Assembly (NCBI GenBank): GCA_008704415.1
Contig: VXIS01000255.1
Span: 1-64,000, forward strand
From: Sphaerosporella brunnea
Taxonomy: Eukaryota; Ascomycota; Pezizomycetes; Pezizales; Pyronemataceae
Direction of reading: 5' to 3'
DNA: 64,000 nucleotides
Below, in pieces: positions 35,186 to 45,815 of the stretch. Each line of letters starts with the position of its first letter. Position 1 is the stretch's first letter. Under the pieces are notes generated by a model, which saw nothing but the letters and a program-made list of their open reading frames with translations, made no database searches and was not told the DNA's origin. Both the position numbers and the translations under genes were made by a program.

Positions 35186-35401
35186 CGGTGCGCTTGTTAT
35201 TGGGCGTTGGGAGTTTTTTTTTTTTTTTTTTTTTTCGGGAGGGGCTTTGGAATTTTTGGTTTATTGTTATGTTTATGAGGAGATGGGGGTTTTGCAATGG
35301 TGGAAGTGTCCCCAAGTTACCATTTACAACACATCATCCGGTGTTTTTGCTCTTGTTTTGGGTTGTGTTCACAGGATATCACTCGCTTCATCATCTCACT
35401 A
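35186..35401. other. 3' flank before Tc1 relic
   Basis: A short T-rich 3' flank ends at the TA target site of the Tc1/mariner relic. No gene was seen. Confidence 0.5.
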
Positions 35402-35580
35402 CAGTCGGGACAAAAAGAATGGGATTTTTAGCGTCCGCGCCTCAAATCGACAACCACAACCCCGCGACTTTTTGCTTCTTGTGCCACAGCACGCCTATAA
35501 AAACAAAAGAGAATTGAGAATCCAAGAGAATACATGATAAATCTGAATCTACAAACTTCCCAGCCAGCCAAACTCCCTGC

Positions 35581-36748
35581 TTGTTTGTTTGTTTTAATCA
35601 TATTGCATTTGGCCGCTTGCTTTTTGTTTTAATCATCCTGTATTCGGCCGCTTGCGGCCATGACATGGGGGCTATGTACACAGATCTACCCTTGAACCTC
35701 AAGTGTCCACAGACGGGCGTGATCTGAAAGGCGCACCAAGGAAATTCGTAGCTGGTAGGGTGAGACAAAAAAGGAAAGACAAAGGGAAATACAAAGGGAA
35801 AGTCATCAATTTATAATCATTCTTGTGGCTTCTCCGGCCACTTGCCCACTTGCGTGCTCCCTAAAAAGCCAAGGACGGCCTCGGTGCACCTTGCATCTGC
35901 CAGAATTCTGGCTACAGGAGTGGAGGTCTTCTTCCAACCCTCCTTGTCACCCTTTCTCGTCGCCACACTAATTGCCTTCCACAAGATGTCCTGCTCCCTT
36001 CGCCACTTAGCACATCTCTTCAGGAGGTGCTCCCTTGTTTGCTTGGGTGTCTTTCGGCACCACCAGCACTTGTCGTCTGTCCTGCGGCCCGTCCACATCA
36101 AATACGGGGCCGTGGGTGTCTTGTTGAGGCGGAGTTGATAGTATCGGGATGCCAAAGCCTTCGGAGCCCTTGCCGCCGCCTTGTCCCACTTTGCCTTGCG
36201 CCTGTAATAGGACTTGGTCTTGATCTGTTGGCTGAGCCATGCATTTCGGTCCTTTGATCTGGCGACAGTGACCAGGCGTCCGATGTGTGCTAGAGAGGTG
36301 ACCTCAATCGTGTGTGGTCTGTCGAGTTGGTCTCTTGCTGCGGCCTTGGCAAACTGGTCGGCCATCTCGTTGCCCGGGACGCCCTTGTGACCTGGAACCC
36401 ATCTGTATTCGACGACCCATCCGAGTTGTTGCAGATCGGCCTCGGCCTGGCGGATGCGTGGTAGTAGCCATTGTCCTGCACCTGGGTTGCCATGTCTTAA
36501 GCGTTTAAGGGCCGCCTGAGCATCCACAAAGATATACACGGTGCCAGGCGTCTCCGGAGGGGTCTCCTGTCGGAGTCGGGACCTGACGTGAGCGCTTCGT
36601 GGGGCCATATCTAGGCCAGCGGCAATGCCAAACAGTTCTGCGTCGTAGGCCTCCTTATTGTCGCCCATGTAGCCACTGGTGCGGCACCACTCCTTCATTG
36701 TTGCGCTGGTGCGTGCGACCGCGCTGAAACCACAGTGGCCATCTTCCA
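35581..36748 (-). mobile_element. 5'-truncated LINE with RNase H domain
   Basis: The minus strand reads from an RNase H domain to a tail at 35581. Its 3' end has GGCCGCAAGCGGCC and ATGATTAAAACAAA. A second, partial copy of the terminal sequence (35581-35612) directly follows, so two 3' ends are stacked. At its 5' side (about 36748) it joins the 3' terminus of another copy, typical of 5'-truncated target-primed insertions. Confidence 0.8.
35817..36745 (-). pseudogene. LINE ORF2 C-terminus: RNase H and Cys-rich region
   Basis: About 310 residues are open without stops. The RNase H part has the acidic residues in context: KEAYDAELFGIAAGLD, VYIFVDAQAALKRL and WVPGHKGVPGNEMADQFAKAA. A conserved downstream region follows (SRYYQLRLNKTPTAPYLMWT, then CWWCRKTPKQTREHLLKRC), a Cys/His zinc-knuckle-like end of many non-LTR elements, and ADARCTEAVLGFLGSTQVGKWPE. 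Endonuclease and reverse transcriptase are absent, so this is a truncated copy. The upstream part of the open frame (36746-36881) belongs to another LINE copy's 3' end and is a junction artefact. Confidence 0.85.
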
Positions 36749-37250
36749 GGCATTTGGCCGCTTGCGGCCATGGCATGTAAGGTACAGAATCATCGCCGCC
36801 CCTAGGCACTGGTCCTGCTCTGGGGTTCGCTCCTCCGAAGGAAAAGAAAGCAAGGAAATCGTAACTGGAGAAGTCATACAAAGGGAATTCGTAACATAGA
36901 AAAGAGACACAGAAGAAGAAACAGGTCTGAAATCAGTTGGCCACACTCGGCCATTCCAACGCTTGTGCTGCCCAAAAAGCTCATTACCGCTTCTGTGCGG
37001 CGACCATCAACAGACTTGGCTCGATCTTCTCCCAAACTTGTGGAAGAACTTCAGCCAACCTTGCTTTAACTGTGTCGAGGGACCCAGAGCCCTGGCTTTG
37101 CGTGTACACCACGGAAGAAATGACTGAATGCGTCGAATATCATGTCTGCGTTGGTCCTTGATATCTTTCCACATGTCCAGGGTACCAAGGGACCCAGAGC
37201 CCGGACCGCCGCGTGTATCCTTTAGGTCTGAGATTTCTGTCGCTTGCGCG
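36749..37250 (-). mobile_element. Second LINE 3' fragment, decayed
   Basis: It ends (minus strand) in GGCCGCAAGCGGCCAAATGC near 36752-36771. It encodes, in broken frames, the LINE C-terminal signature TEAVMSFLGSTSVG at about 36960-37000. GGGACCCAGAGCCC occurs twice, 110 bp apart (37079 and 37189), suggesting an internal duplication. Confidence 0.65.
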
Positions 37251-37267
37251 GCGATGATTGCCTCCTT

Positions 37268-37621
37268 CGCCTTAACATCTTCTGAGCTTTTTCCTTGACG
37301 TGCGGCCACTCCGCCGCCTGCTCGTCCTGCAGCATCGCCGCGACGGCCTCGTCGCAGCGCTCGGCCGCCGCCGCGAGCGCGCCTTCGCCTTAACATCTTC
37401 TGAGCTTTTTCCTTGACGTGCGCCCACTCCGCCGCCTGCTCGTCCTGCAGCATCGCCGCGACGGCCTCGTCGCAGCGCTCGGCCGCCGCCGCGAGCGCGC
37501 CTTCGCCTTAACATCTTCTGAGCTTTTTCCTTGACGTGCGCCCACTCCGCCGCCTGCTCGTCCTGCAGCATCGCCGCGACGGCCTCGTCGCAGCGCTCGG
37601 CCGCCGCCGCGAGCGCGCCTT
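37268..37621. repeat. 118-bp direct repeat, three copies
   Basis: Three copies start at 37268, 37386 and 37504, nearly identical. Each carries CTTAACATCTTCTGAGC and a GC-rich half. The unit is not a multiple of three, so the transposase frame reads each copy differently. Confidence 0.9.
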
Positions 37622-37979
37622 CGCCGACCTGCAGCACCAGGCGCACCCATACGTGCTCGATCGGATTGAGGTCCGGGGAGTAAGGTGGCCATGTCCCAGT
37701 AGGAATGCCCTCACTGATGAACCAATCCCTCACAAGGTGTGCATTATGTATCGGCGCATTGTCCTGTTGGAAGATAGGCTCGACCCCGGTGGTCTGGCGG
37801 AGATTTTGAGATTTTTGTGTGAACCTCGCTCCTTGTAGCGCTGGAGGAAATTGTGAGATGGTCGAACGCGGTCGGTTGATTTGCGACTTGATCTGGTCCA
37901 CAGTGAGCCCAGAATCTCGGAGCTCAATGATACGACCCTTCTCGAAGTCCGACAGCTGTTTCGTGAGTTCTTCGGTCAT
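37268..37979 (-). pseudogene. Tc1/mariner transposase, internally deleted and frameshifted
   Basis: The start is MTEELTKQLSDFEKGRIIEL at 37979, leading into a helix-turn-helix (LRDSGLTVDQIKSQINRPRSTI). The continuation NFLQRYKERGSHKNLKISARP is in another frame, so there is a frameshift near 37850. The middle of the protein, including the first catalytic Asp, is missing. The frame resumes at FQQDNAPIHNAHLVRDWFI (second Asp) and WPPYSPDLNPIEHVW (third catalytic region). The C-terminus is replaced by a 118-bp unit repeated three times. It cannot encode active transposase. Confidence 0.85.
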
Positions 37980-38625
37980 GGTTGTTGTGTGGTGACGCGA
38001 GAAAGGGGGGTGGTGGGGTGAGTTTTGGCGCGCAATGTGGCTCAAAAATCCCATTCTTTTTGTCCTGTACAAGTCGGCCATTAAACGGAGAATGTCCATC
38101 ACCATGCTTGATATTGAAACCTAAGTACAAAGAAGTATGTATCCATGTAAAGAAGTAACTTCCCAAAGGGTTTCAACTTGCTTTTTTTTTTTGGAGTTTT
38201 TTTTGGGGGGTTTTAATTTTTGGGTTTTTTTTTTTGGAGCCTTTTTGTTTTTTTAACTTTTTTTGTTTTTTTTTTTTTACGGCGTCGTCGGCCATAACAT
38301 CTTTTTACTTTTTTTAATTTTTTTTTTCCGTCCTTCAGCCTCTCCGGCTCGATCTTGCGCGCGGGACCGATAGTGCAGCGGCGTCCGCCCCTTCGTCGTG
38401 ATCACGAGAAAGCTTTAAGTATCGGCCCCCTTCTCCAACCGGCAGCGCCAATCAGCTCCTCATATAACCGCCGCCAATTGGTTGAGGTTGAGGCTGTTCC
38501 GGGTAAGGGAGGTCCAGCGTCATCCGCATCCAAAACTCTTGCGGCAGGGAGATGGCCGCCACAGCCCGCGAAGCTACGCGGAAATTGAGCAGACGATCTG
38601 CGTCAAGACTTCCAATGGTAGTCGA

Positions 38626-38746
38626 TTGAGCGTCGATTCTGGGTTGTCAACCCCATGCCGCGGGTTTGAGCGTCGATTCTGGGTTGTCAACCCCATGCCG
38701 CGGGTTTGAGCGTCGATTCTGGGTTGTCAACCCCATGCCGCGGGTT
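38626..38746. repeat. 40-bp tandem repeat, three copies
   Basis: The unit begins TTGAGCGTCGATTCTGGGTT and ends CCCCATGCCGCGGGT. Copies start at 38626, 38666 and 38706 and are essentially identical. Confidence 0.92.
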
Positions 38747-38850
38747 CGTGGTGTGCATGGGTTGATTGATGGCGACAGCCCTTGTTTTTGCCGGTTGCTG
38801 GACGCTTTGGAGAGGGGGGGGGGGGGGGGGGCGGATTCCCAGAAGCGAGT

Positions 38851-38950
38851 AAGAAGCCATGCTTGGCTGGTCTCTAAGGAGCCATGCCTGGCTTGTCTCT
38901 AAGGAGCCATGCCTGGCTTGTCTCTAAGGAGCCATGCCTGGCTGGTCTGG
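38851..38950. repeat. 25-bp tandem repeat, four copies
   Basis: The unit is around AAGGAGCCATGCCTGGCTTG plus TCTCT, repeated at 38851, 38876, 38901 and 38926. The first and last copies carry small substitutions. Confidence 0.92.
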
Positions 38951-39000
38951 TTAGGAGAACCTCGCTCGAAATTTCGCGGCATCACCAACGTCGAGGTCTG

Positions 39001-39884
39001 TCCACCGGCCCCGGGACTCGTTGTCGCCTGCCATGAGTAGGTAGCCTACCATGACGTCAGTCTGTACGGTCCCCGAACACCCCGGACGGCGCGCGGATGG
39101 CATTGTCTAGGAGACTCCAGCAGTCGTGGATGGCAACGGAGTCTGCGCTTGAACCAGGAAAATGTACGGCCCATTTTCAAAGTCTATGGCAAGGCCGCTG
39201 CGATTTGGCATCTTCTTCGCGGTGCAGACGCTTGTCATACAATCTCTTCTGTCGAGTGGCGACGCCGGTTGTCTCGGATGCTGTCATCTTAGGCTTGAAC
39301 AGTCTGCGGGAGCTCCAAGCTCAGCACGTTGCTGAACCTGTTTCCCATAAAAACCAGGGCAAGGTTTGAAAAGCTGTTGGCGAAGATCAGATGAACATCC
39401 AAAGCACCTTGTGTACAGTGCCTATACCACTCGTCGATATGCTTCCCGCTTGCGGGCGTAGGTGCATAAGTGCCGAACGCCTGTCCAGGTTCCATGCACG
39501 TTCGCCAGCCGATCGCCCTCATTTGACGGTGGAGCATTGCGTGGTTCGCCGTCACGAAGGGGTGGAGGCTCGAGTCTTAGCGGAAGTAGGTAAACACATG
39601 GTTGAAGGTTGCGAGATCGTCACGGTCGGGGTGTTCGGTGATTTTTGCGATAAAAACCACCTCATCTGTATCCTCGTCCAGTACGATGACAGTGCCACTG
39701 CCTTTACCCCCAATGCGTTTAAAGTCGCCGAAGATCGGATCAGTATGATCGAATCTTTTGCCCACCATCGCATGTGCAAGCTCAGGTCCGCTTGAGCTTT
39801 ATGACTGCAGCATCCTTCAAGTTGGAGGGGTCCATGTCGGATTCTTGATGTCGAAGAGGTCACGATATTCAGGGTAATCCGCAA
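39001..39884 (-). pseudogene. Decayed coding remnant, family unknown
   Basis: Minus-strand frames hold protein-like segments that continue each other across frame changes: KRFDHTDPIFGDFKRIGGKG and TVIVLDEDTDEVVFIAKITE (39577-39768), then NHAMLHRQMRAIGWRTCMEP and FGTYAPTPASGKHIDEWYRH (39289-39555). The segment after 39289 also looks coding in another frame (TASETTGVATRQKRLYDKRL). Balanced composition and order suggest one gene broken by frameshifts. I do not recognise the family. It could be transposon cargo or an old host gene. Confidence 0.4.
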
Positions 39885-42800
39885 TCCAGCTTATATGTAC
39901 GCGCGCAATATTGGCGTGTAGCGCCGAAGCTAGTTTGAGAACTGCTTAGACGGGTTGGCCGAGCTGCTCCGAGTACCATCTGCTGGGGCAAGATAGCAGC
40001 ATCGCGACTGCCGACCCGTACATAGGGCAGGAAAGGTACGGCGCTCGGGATCAAATAGCGGCAGTAAGATGTGAGGGATCGCGGTCTGAGTGGTGGTGGT
40101 GCAATTATGCTCTCGCTGCTCGGCTCGACGTGTGTTCCGTTGTTTTTGCAACGAACACTGGGCCAGTGTCAGGCTTGTTGACAGCGTCAGAGTTTCTTCG
40201 GATCATGACGTATCCGAACGCATCCAGAAGGTGCGAATCGTAGACCGAGCCCGGGGAACCTGGCACGTCCCCGAAGATGGTTAAAACTAGGGGCTAGGTA
40301 AATTGTCGTCCGTGATCCACATTGTCCTTCGAATATCAGCCCCCAGAATATATCCGTAGTCACTAGTGACACGGATAAGAGCAGACATTCTCGCGCGGCA
40401 CTGCCGAAGCCAGGCGGGGGATATTGTCTGAAAAGCAGGTCAGAATCACAATCATCACTCGAAGTATTTTTTGGGGGGACGGGAATACCTCTTTGTCGAC
40501 AGTGCTGCATTTTTTGAGGTCTATTCTCGACCTTTCCCGAACTGTGGACGAACACGAAGGGACATCGCTGGATCATGCAAGTGCAATCCTCTCCAATCGT
40601 TGTCCTTGGCCTCGATGTCGGCGTCCGTCTATCGAGGTGGCGATCGCAGGCGTATATGCTGCTGCTACCTGCTGCGGTTCGCAAGACACGGCGCAGGAAG
40701 GAGTAGCGCGACTTCCATACCAGTAATCGATCTACCAGTCCGATGTATCAAGTTGGACTATCGGACGCAAGGAGATGGGGGATTGAGAACGAGATCTCGG
40801 CCGCTTCAAGATCGATCGCTGTCGAGTGGAGGATGAACGGCCGATACAGAGACACCGTGCCGGGCTCGTAGCCGTAGGAAGGTTACGAGAGAAGAACGCG
40901 CGGTTTACATGTTTTAGGACGCTAGGTGCCGTAGTCGGCCTGGTGCTCTTCGTTGATATTGCGTCGTATGAGGAAGTGACCGCTCGAATCATATATTTCG
41001 GCCAACCACCATGATCGACTCTCAATTTACCCTCTTTTTGCGGTATCGTCCGTCAAGTCCTGCCGTCGATGTAAGGTGCTGGTAGAGAGTCCGCGTTCGA
41101 TGTTGGCCAGCCTCAAGGACAAGCCCGCCCCGGCCAGCGGTAGTAGTACTATCTTCGCAACGTATTATAGGCCAGTATGCTGCTGGGTTGTGCGTCGTCT
41201 CGGGATATCTAAGCCACTGGGGCCTGGAGGAGCTAATACACAACCATTCGTGACCAATCCCAACGATATAGATCATAGAAGACTTACACCTGGCGTGGAC
41301 TGTCCATCCAATGCGCGTGGTCACTTGAGACCAAGCCGTTCAGACGAGAAGGATGAGCTCGAAGGTGTTCGGGTATCCACCATGCCGACTAGCCAGGTGC
41401 TTTGGCGCTATGGCCCGCCGAGGTGGATGATAGCTCTCCATTGCTGTGGACGGAATTCAAGATGCGCCGCAATCCACCGGAATAGTCAGGTCCTCCTTCG
41501 AAGAGGAAATATAGTGCATGAGGGTCGAAATTACATCAGCTGGCCACAATAATAACGCGAACCAGATGGGGGGAGGGCGTAGGAAGTCAATCGATAGCGG
41601 TTTTGTATCGTTGCAAAAGACCCCACAGGTCGGAAAGTGGAAGTTTCTGATACCGCGTTCTGATACCGCGGCACCGGAAATTGAGGGGCGTGGACGTCCA
41701 GATGTGTGGACCAGCGCAGAGTCAAATGCCGAATCTTTGGTCGAGGCTGTCCCAACGGACGGGCCGCCGACGAGGAGCCAAAAAGTAGTGGCCGAATTCC
41801 CAGTATTTAAGTTGAAAATCGCTCACAGTTTGAGGGGCGGTCAGTCAAAGTAGTGGACGGATACCTACTCTGTAGTTTCAGATCTGCTCGACCGGTACAG
41901 AGAGCCAACCCCGTCAATGTAGGGCGTCGATCTTCGTATAGCTGCAGAAGGTAGTGTCTCCATTAGATCCATCCTGTACCAATTCAGAATGATGGGGGGA
42001 TTTGGTGCTGGCCAGCCAGGGCCGGTGCATACCTTGTTCGAACCGCATATTCGGGCAGGCTATTCCGATCCATGGTTTGGAAAAGTAGCACCCATCGCCT
42101 ATCCATCGTCCTGGAGCAGTCCCTTGCGGTCAAACATCTGCACGAGTGTCAGCTGGTGCTTCTTCCGATCTCGCGTAAGTATAGTCTGACCAACCAGATC
42201 TGCAGAGCTGGGACTTGGGTATCTGTGTCGAAAGTTCGCTGCATCTGTGAAGCCTTCACTAGCGGTAGTGAAGCGATCTTTCACACACAGATAATTTGAT
42301 AGGACGGCGGCAAGATCTGCTGAGGCCCGGGACTATTGCTATTTCGTCAGTGTCTTTTCTTTCTCTAGCCCTGTAGCCTAGACTTTTACTAACCTCTGAA
42401 GAATTCGGACTGTGGTTCGGACGTCACCTATTTCAAGGTGGCATACCCGCACACAGCGGGTCCTTTTGTTGACATTCATTGCTTTGCACTGGTTTCTCGG
42501 TGAAGATGTCGAATGTCTTCCATTTCGAATACCTGTGGAGATAATCGGTAGAGTTTCTTTCCACGAAGCTGGTGAATAAAGAGAGAGTAGACAGATGTGG
42601 AGAATTCCCAGGGTGATATCTACCCCACTCCGTGCACGTGAGGGGGGGCGGGGTTTTTTCTTTTTTTTTTTTTTTTCAGGCAATCAGCACGGTTTAACCT
42701 AACCACTTTACCCCACCATATGTAGCAGTATTCTGGAATGCAAATTCTTGCCGAACCCCGCAGCAGATATCTCAATTCAGCACGGACAACACACATGTAA

Positions 42801-45029
42801 AGCCACTCACTCTATTGCGGACAATCAGGTGAAAGAGGGTGTGTTCATCCGGCACTGGTGATGTTTTTGAGCTTGAGGTTGGGGGGTCCTTGGACACAAG
42901 CCAAAGCAGTCTGCAATGCAATCAAACAGTCTGCAATGCAATCAAACAGTCTGCAATGCAATCAAACAGTCTGCAATGAAATCAAACAGTTTGCAATGAA
43001 ACCATCAATGCATTAGCGCATCATACATAGATATGATAGATACATTTTAGAGTTCGTAATGCAGTGTTAGAAAACACCACTCACTTTCGCCGGGAGGACA
43101 CCGTGAGCAGTTGCTAGTTGTCTGATTTGAGTGTTTGGACTCGCAAAAATAAATCTTTTGAGATTCTCAGTGTTTTTCTAAGCATAGATAGCAGAATCAG
43201 TGTGGAAGTTGGAACCCCTCACTCTATCCCGACAACCCCGCAGATGTAGAGTAGAGTATCCCGGTGGCAATTTCACCATTATGGCTGGCAAGTCATAATC
43301 GTGAAATTGAGATGAATGGTAGTTACTTGCAATCATGATTCATGGCCAGGCGGCGATCCACTGGACAACGACTGTCATCAGTGTCATGGTGGAAAGGACA
43401 AACTTTCCCGTTTTGGAGGCTCGTCTTTTTCTTTTTCGACCGAAACGCTTACCCCGCTTTTGAGTGACGGCTTGCCAAGGACACGCCTGCACGCCACGTA
43501 TGAAGGATCGACCGCGATAGATGAAGCGGGGTTGGGTAGCCGATCGGAACCAGGTAGGGATGCGGTGTGTGACGCCAAACCTGCGATGTTGATTCTTCAA
43601 AAAAATGCGGGTGGGCGAGGTCTCCCGAGGTTTTCTCCATCTGGTAATTTGAACCTCAATTGAGCTCTCCCTCGAGTAAGTTTCAGCCACTTGTTGCAGG
43701 TGGATTTTTTGGTTCTAAATGCCGGCGTGTTATCATGCAATAGTTGAAGCGTTTGACATTCTTGGGAGCTCTGGGAGATAGAGCATGAGGAGAACGACAG
43801 GAATGTGACCATCGAGCGGAAACTCTAGAAAAAAATTGTGATGTCGACGCACATGGGAGAGCAAACCAACGTTGTATCCCTCCAATAACTGGACATCGGG
43901 CTATCTGGACGCATCGGATCCCACATTTTCCTGCCGGCGATACCACGGTCCGCCTTGATATGTGCCCAGGAATTTGCGTAAACGAAACTGCCAACAAGCG
44001 GGGTATGTCTCCGCAGATACTTTATGTTCAGCTGGGGTTGATCTTTTTCAAAAGAGCTGAGGTATGATGATGGCAGGCAAAGAGTTTCCACGTCAGAGCA
44101 TATGTAGAAGTGGTGCAGAACCACCCACGGCCGCCACGGCCCTGGGCCTCCGACAGCGGGTTATTCGTTTAGTAACATATTACGATCGGTAATTAATTAT
44201 GAGGGCCAGTGGAGGATGGGAAGTTGAGGTGGCGGTTGTGCAACTCCTCGATCGAGTGACCCACTATGACTCCCGCCTTGACACAAAAACTCCACATTGT
44301 CCAGTTCAAATGTCAGCCAAGATCATGAAAGTTCCAGGAGAAAGCCCGGAGTGGCTCTTTCTTATACTTGTTGCGAGATGGAAGTCATGGACTGCCTGGG
44401 TCGAGTTCTACATTAGTCCCGGCAAAACTTCAATATGTCATCTGTATTTTTCTAGGCTTCCTGCGTCATAACTAGGTATAATATTATAAAATGTCATCGT
44501 TCGTTGAAGATGATGTTTGAGGGGGTTCGACATCGTCCCAGCAAGTCGGCGGCACCAACACTACCAATCAACAAGGCGGGAATGGCCTGTACGGGCCGAT
44601 CTGGTGGTAGAGATTTTTGTACACATATTGGTTCGCGTGATGTCGATTCGGGGAAAAAATGTACTCATCTCCGATCGGCCTCCCAATTCGTTCTCCTGCT
44701 CAATTTCAGCTTTGACCGCACGAGACCCTCCCCTCAAACCGGCGTTTCCCCGGCGGGCAAGATTAGAGGCCTTCTGCCCACCCAGAAGAGAACGCGAAAG
44801 CAAAAAGGTCTCAGCCCATCAGTCCAAACTGTTACTGGTATATCTTGATCATCTTGAGCTTGAGAGAGGTGATTTAGCTTCCCCCAATACTCTCCAGTGA
44901 TTGTCCTTGCAGCGTTGGCTGCTGGCGATTCCTACCATTTTCGCCATAGTAGAGCCGTCCTGTCTAGTTACTTTTCAAGCCAACTTTTCAAAGTACTCGA
45001 CACTGCAGGTTGTGCCTCAAACACTGCCG
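39885..45029. other. Gene-poor 5-kb stretch, probable decayed repeats
   Basis: All six frames are broken by stops, with no frame above about 165 codons and none with family features. A 20-bp tandem repeat lies at 42907-43001. The region is probably old transposon sequence, but I could not identify a family. Confidence 0.5.
42907..43001. repeat. 20-bp tandem repeat, five copies
   Basis: CAGTCTGCAATGCAATCAAA is repeated at 42907, 42927, 42947, 42967 and 42987. The last two copies carry C-to-A and C-to-T changes. Confidence 0.93.
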
Positions 45030-45815
45030 GCCCAAAGCATACTATAAACGCTCGAAGAAGGCAGACGCGATCGCATACCGGACCAAGAAGTCGCTGGCTA
45101 CGCGCTTTTTCCAGCTCTAACTCAACAAGGCGCCCACGGCCCCTTACCTTCAGAACACTGGAAGGCGCGAAAATGACAAGTGCTTGGGCAGCCTAGTCCA
45201 GACAAGGGAGCACCTGTTCAAGTTCTGCGCTCTTTGACGCAAAGATCAGGCCGTATTGTGGAAGGCAGTGGAGACTGCTACAATGGACCGGCAAAAGAGA
45301 CGGAGATCCATCAAGGTCCTGACGAACGCTGTACGGAGGCGGTGATGGCTTTTCTAGACAACATCAAAGTTGGAATATGGCCGGCTAAGGCCTAAAAATG
45401 TTTCTGATCCTTTGTTTCTTCTCCTTATGTTTGGTACGATTTTCCTTGATATCCTTTCCTTTGGAGGTGCAGGCCCCACAGTAGGACTCCGAGCCTAGGG
45501 GTAGCATTGCTTCCACTTTGATGTATGTCATGGCCGCATGCGGCCTAACACAATATGATTAAAACAAAAAAACAAACTGCAGGTTGTATGTACTCTGCCT
45601 ACTAGGGATGCGAGCATCAGCATGCTCTGTGATGATTGGTGCTGCCGGTCTGGTGTGCATAATCACAGCCTTCTTTTGCCTCTCTGAGCAACTGCAGCGC
45701 CGCTCAACCGCTCTCCTGGGCTGAAAAAACTACTTTTCAAGGCGGGGCAGTAAGACCTTTTGCTTTCACCTGTTGCGTTCCCTTTTGGGTGGGCAGAAGG
45801 CCTCTATTACGAAGA
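44764..45815. repeat. Imperfect ~50-bp inverted repeat flanking a LINE remnant
   Basis: AGAGGCCTTCTGCCCACCCA at 44766 is followed by GAACGC and AAAGCAAAAAGGTCT. The same order appears inverted at 45755-45808. Arms differ by small indels. The pair encloses the plus-strand LINE remnant. Confidence 0.6.
45030..45565 (+). mobile_element. LINE 3' remnant with stop codons
   Basis: The plus strand encodes a decayed version of the same LINE C-terminus: LNKAPTAPYL, TREHLFKFCAL, VLWKAVETAT and, after frame changes, DERCTEAVMAFLDNIKVGIW. In-frame TAA and TGA codons interrupt it. The 3' end carries the terminal palindrome, here GGCCGCATGCGGCC, and AATATGATTAAAACAAAA at about 45551-45568. Confidence 0.75.

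Larger units (their letters stand above)
35402..38067 (-). mobile_element. Tc1/mariner relic with nested LINE fragments
   Basis: The left terminus starts after TA with CAGTCGGGACAAAAAG. The right terminus is its inverted counterpart, ending before TA at 38068. GGACAAAAAGAATGGGATTT is identical in both arms, except that the right arm lacks four bases near the tip. The transposase relic lies on the minus strand next to the right arm. Two LINE fragments fill 35581-37250, so the element was invaded after insertion. Net span is 2.67 kb. Confidence 0.8.
38070..39000. other. T-rich tract and tandem-repeat cluster, no gene
   Basis: Homopolymeric T runs dominate 38180-38330. Two tandem-repeat arrays follow (38626-38746 and 38851-38950), with a G homopolymer at 38814-38831 between them. 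No gene is supported. Confidence 0.6.

Noticed and set aside
37272..38105. 277-codon frame as an intact transposase
   Set aside because: It lacks the first catalytic Asp region, changes frame after the helix-turn-helix, and its tail is the 118-bp repeat.
42907..43001. Regular repeats considered as a CRISPR-like array
   Set aside because: Copies abut without spacers; it is a simple minisatellite in a eukaryotic genome.
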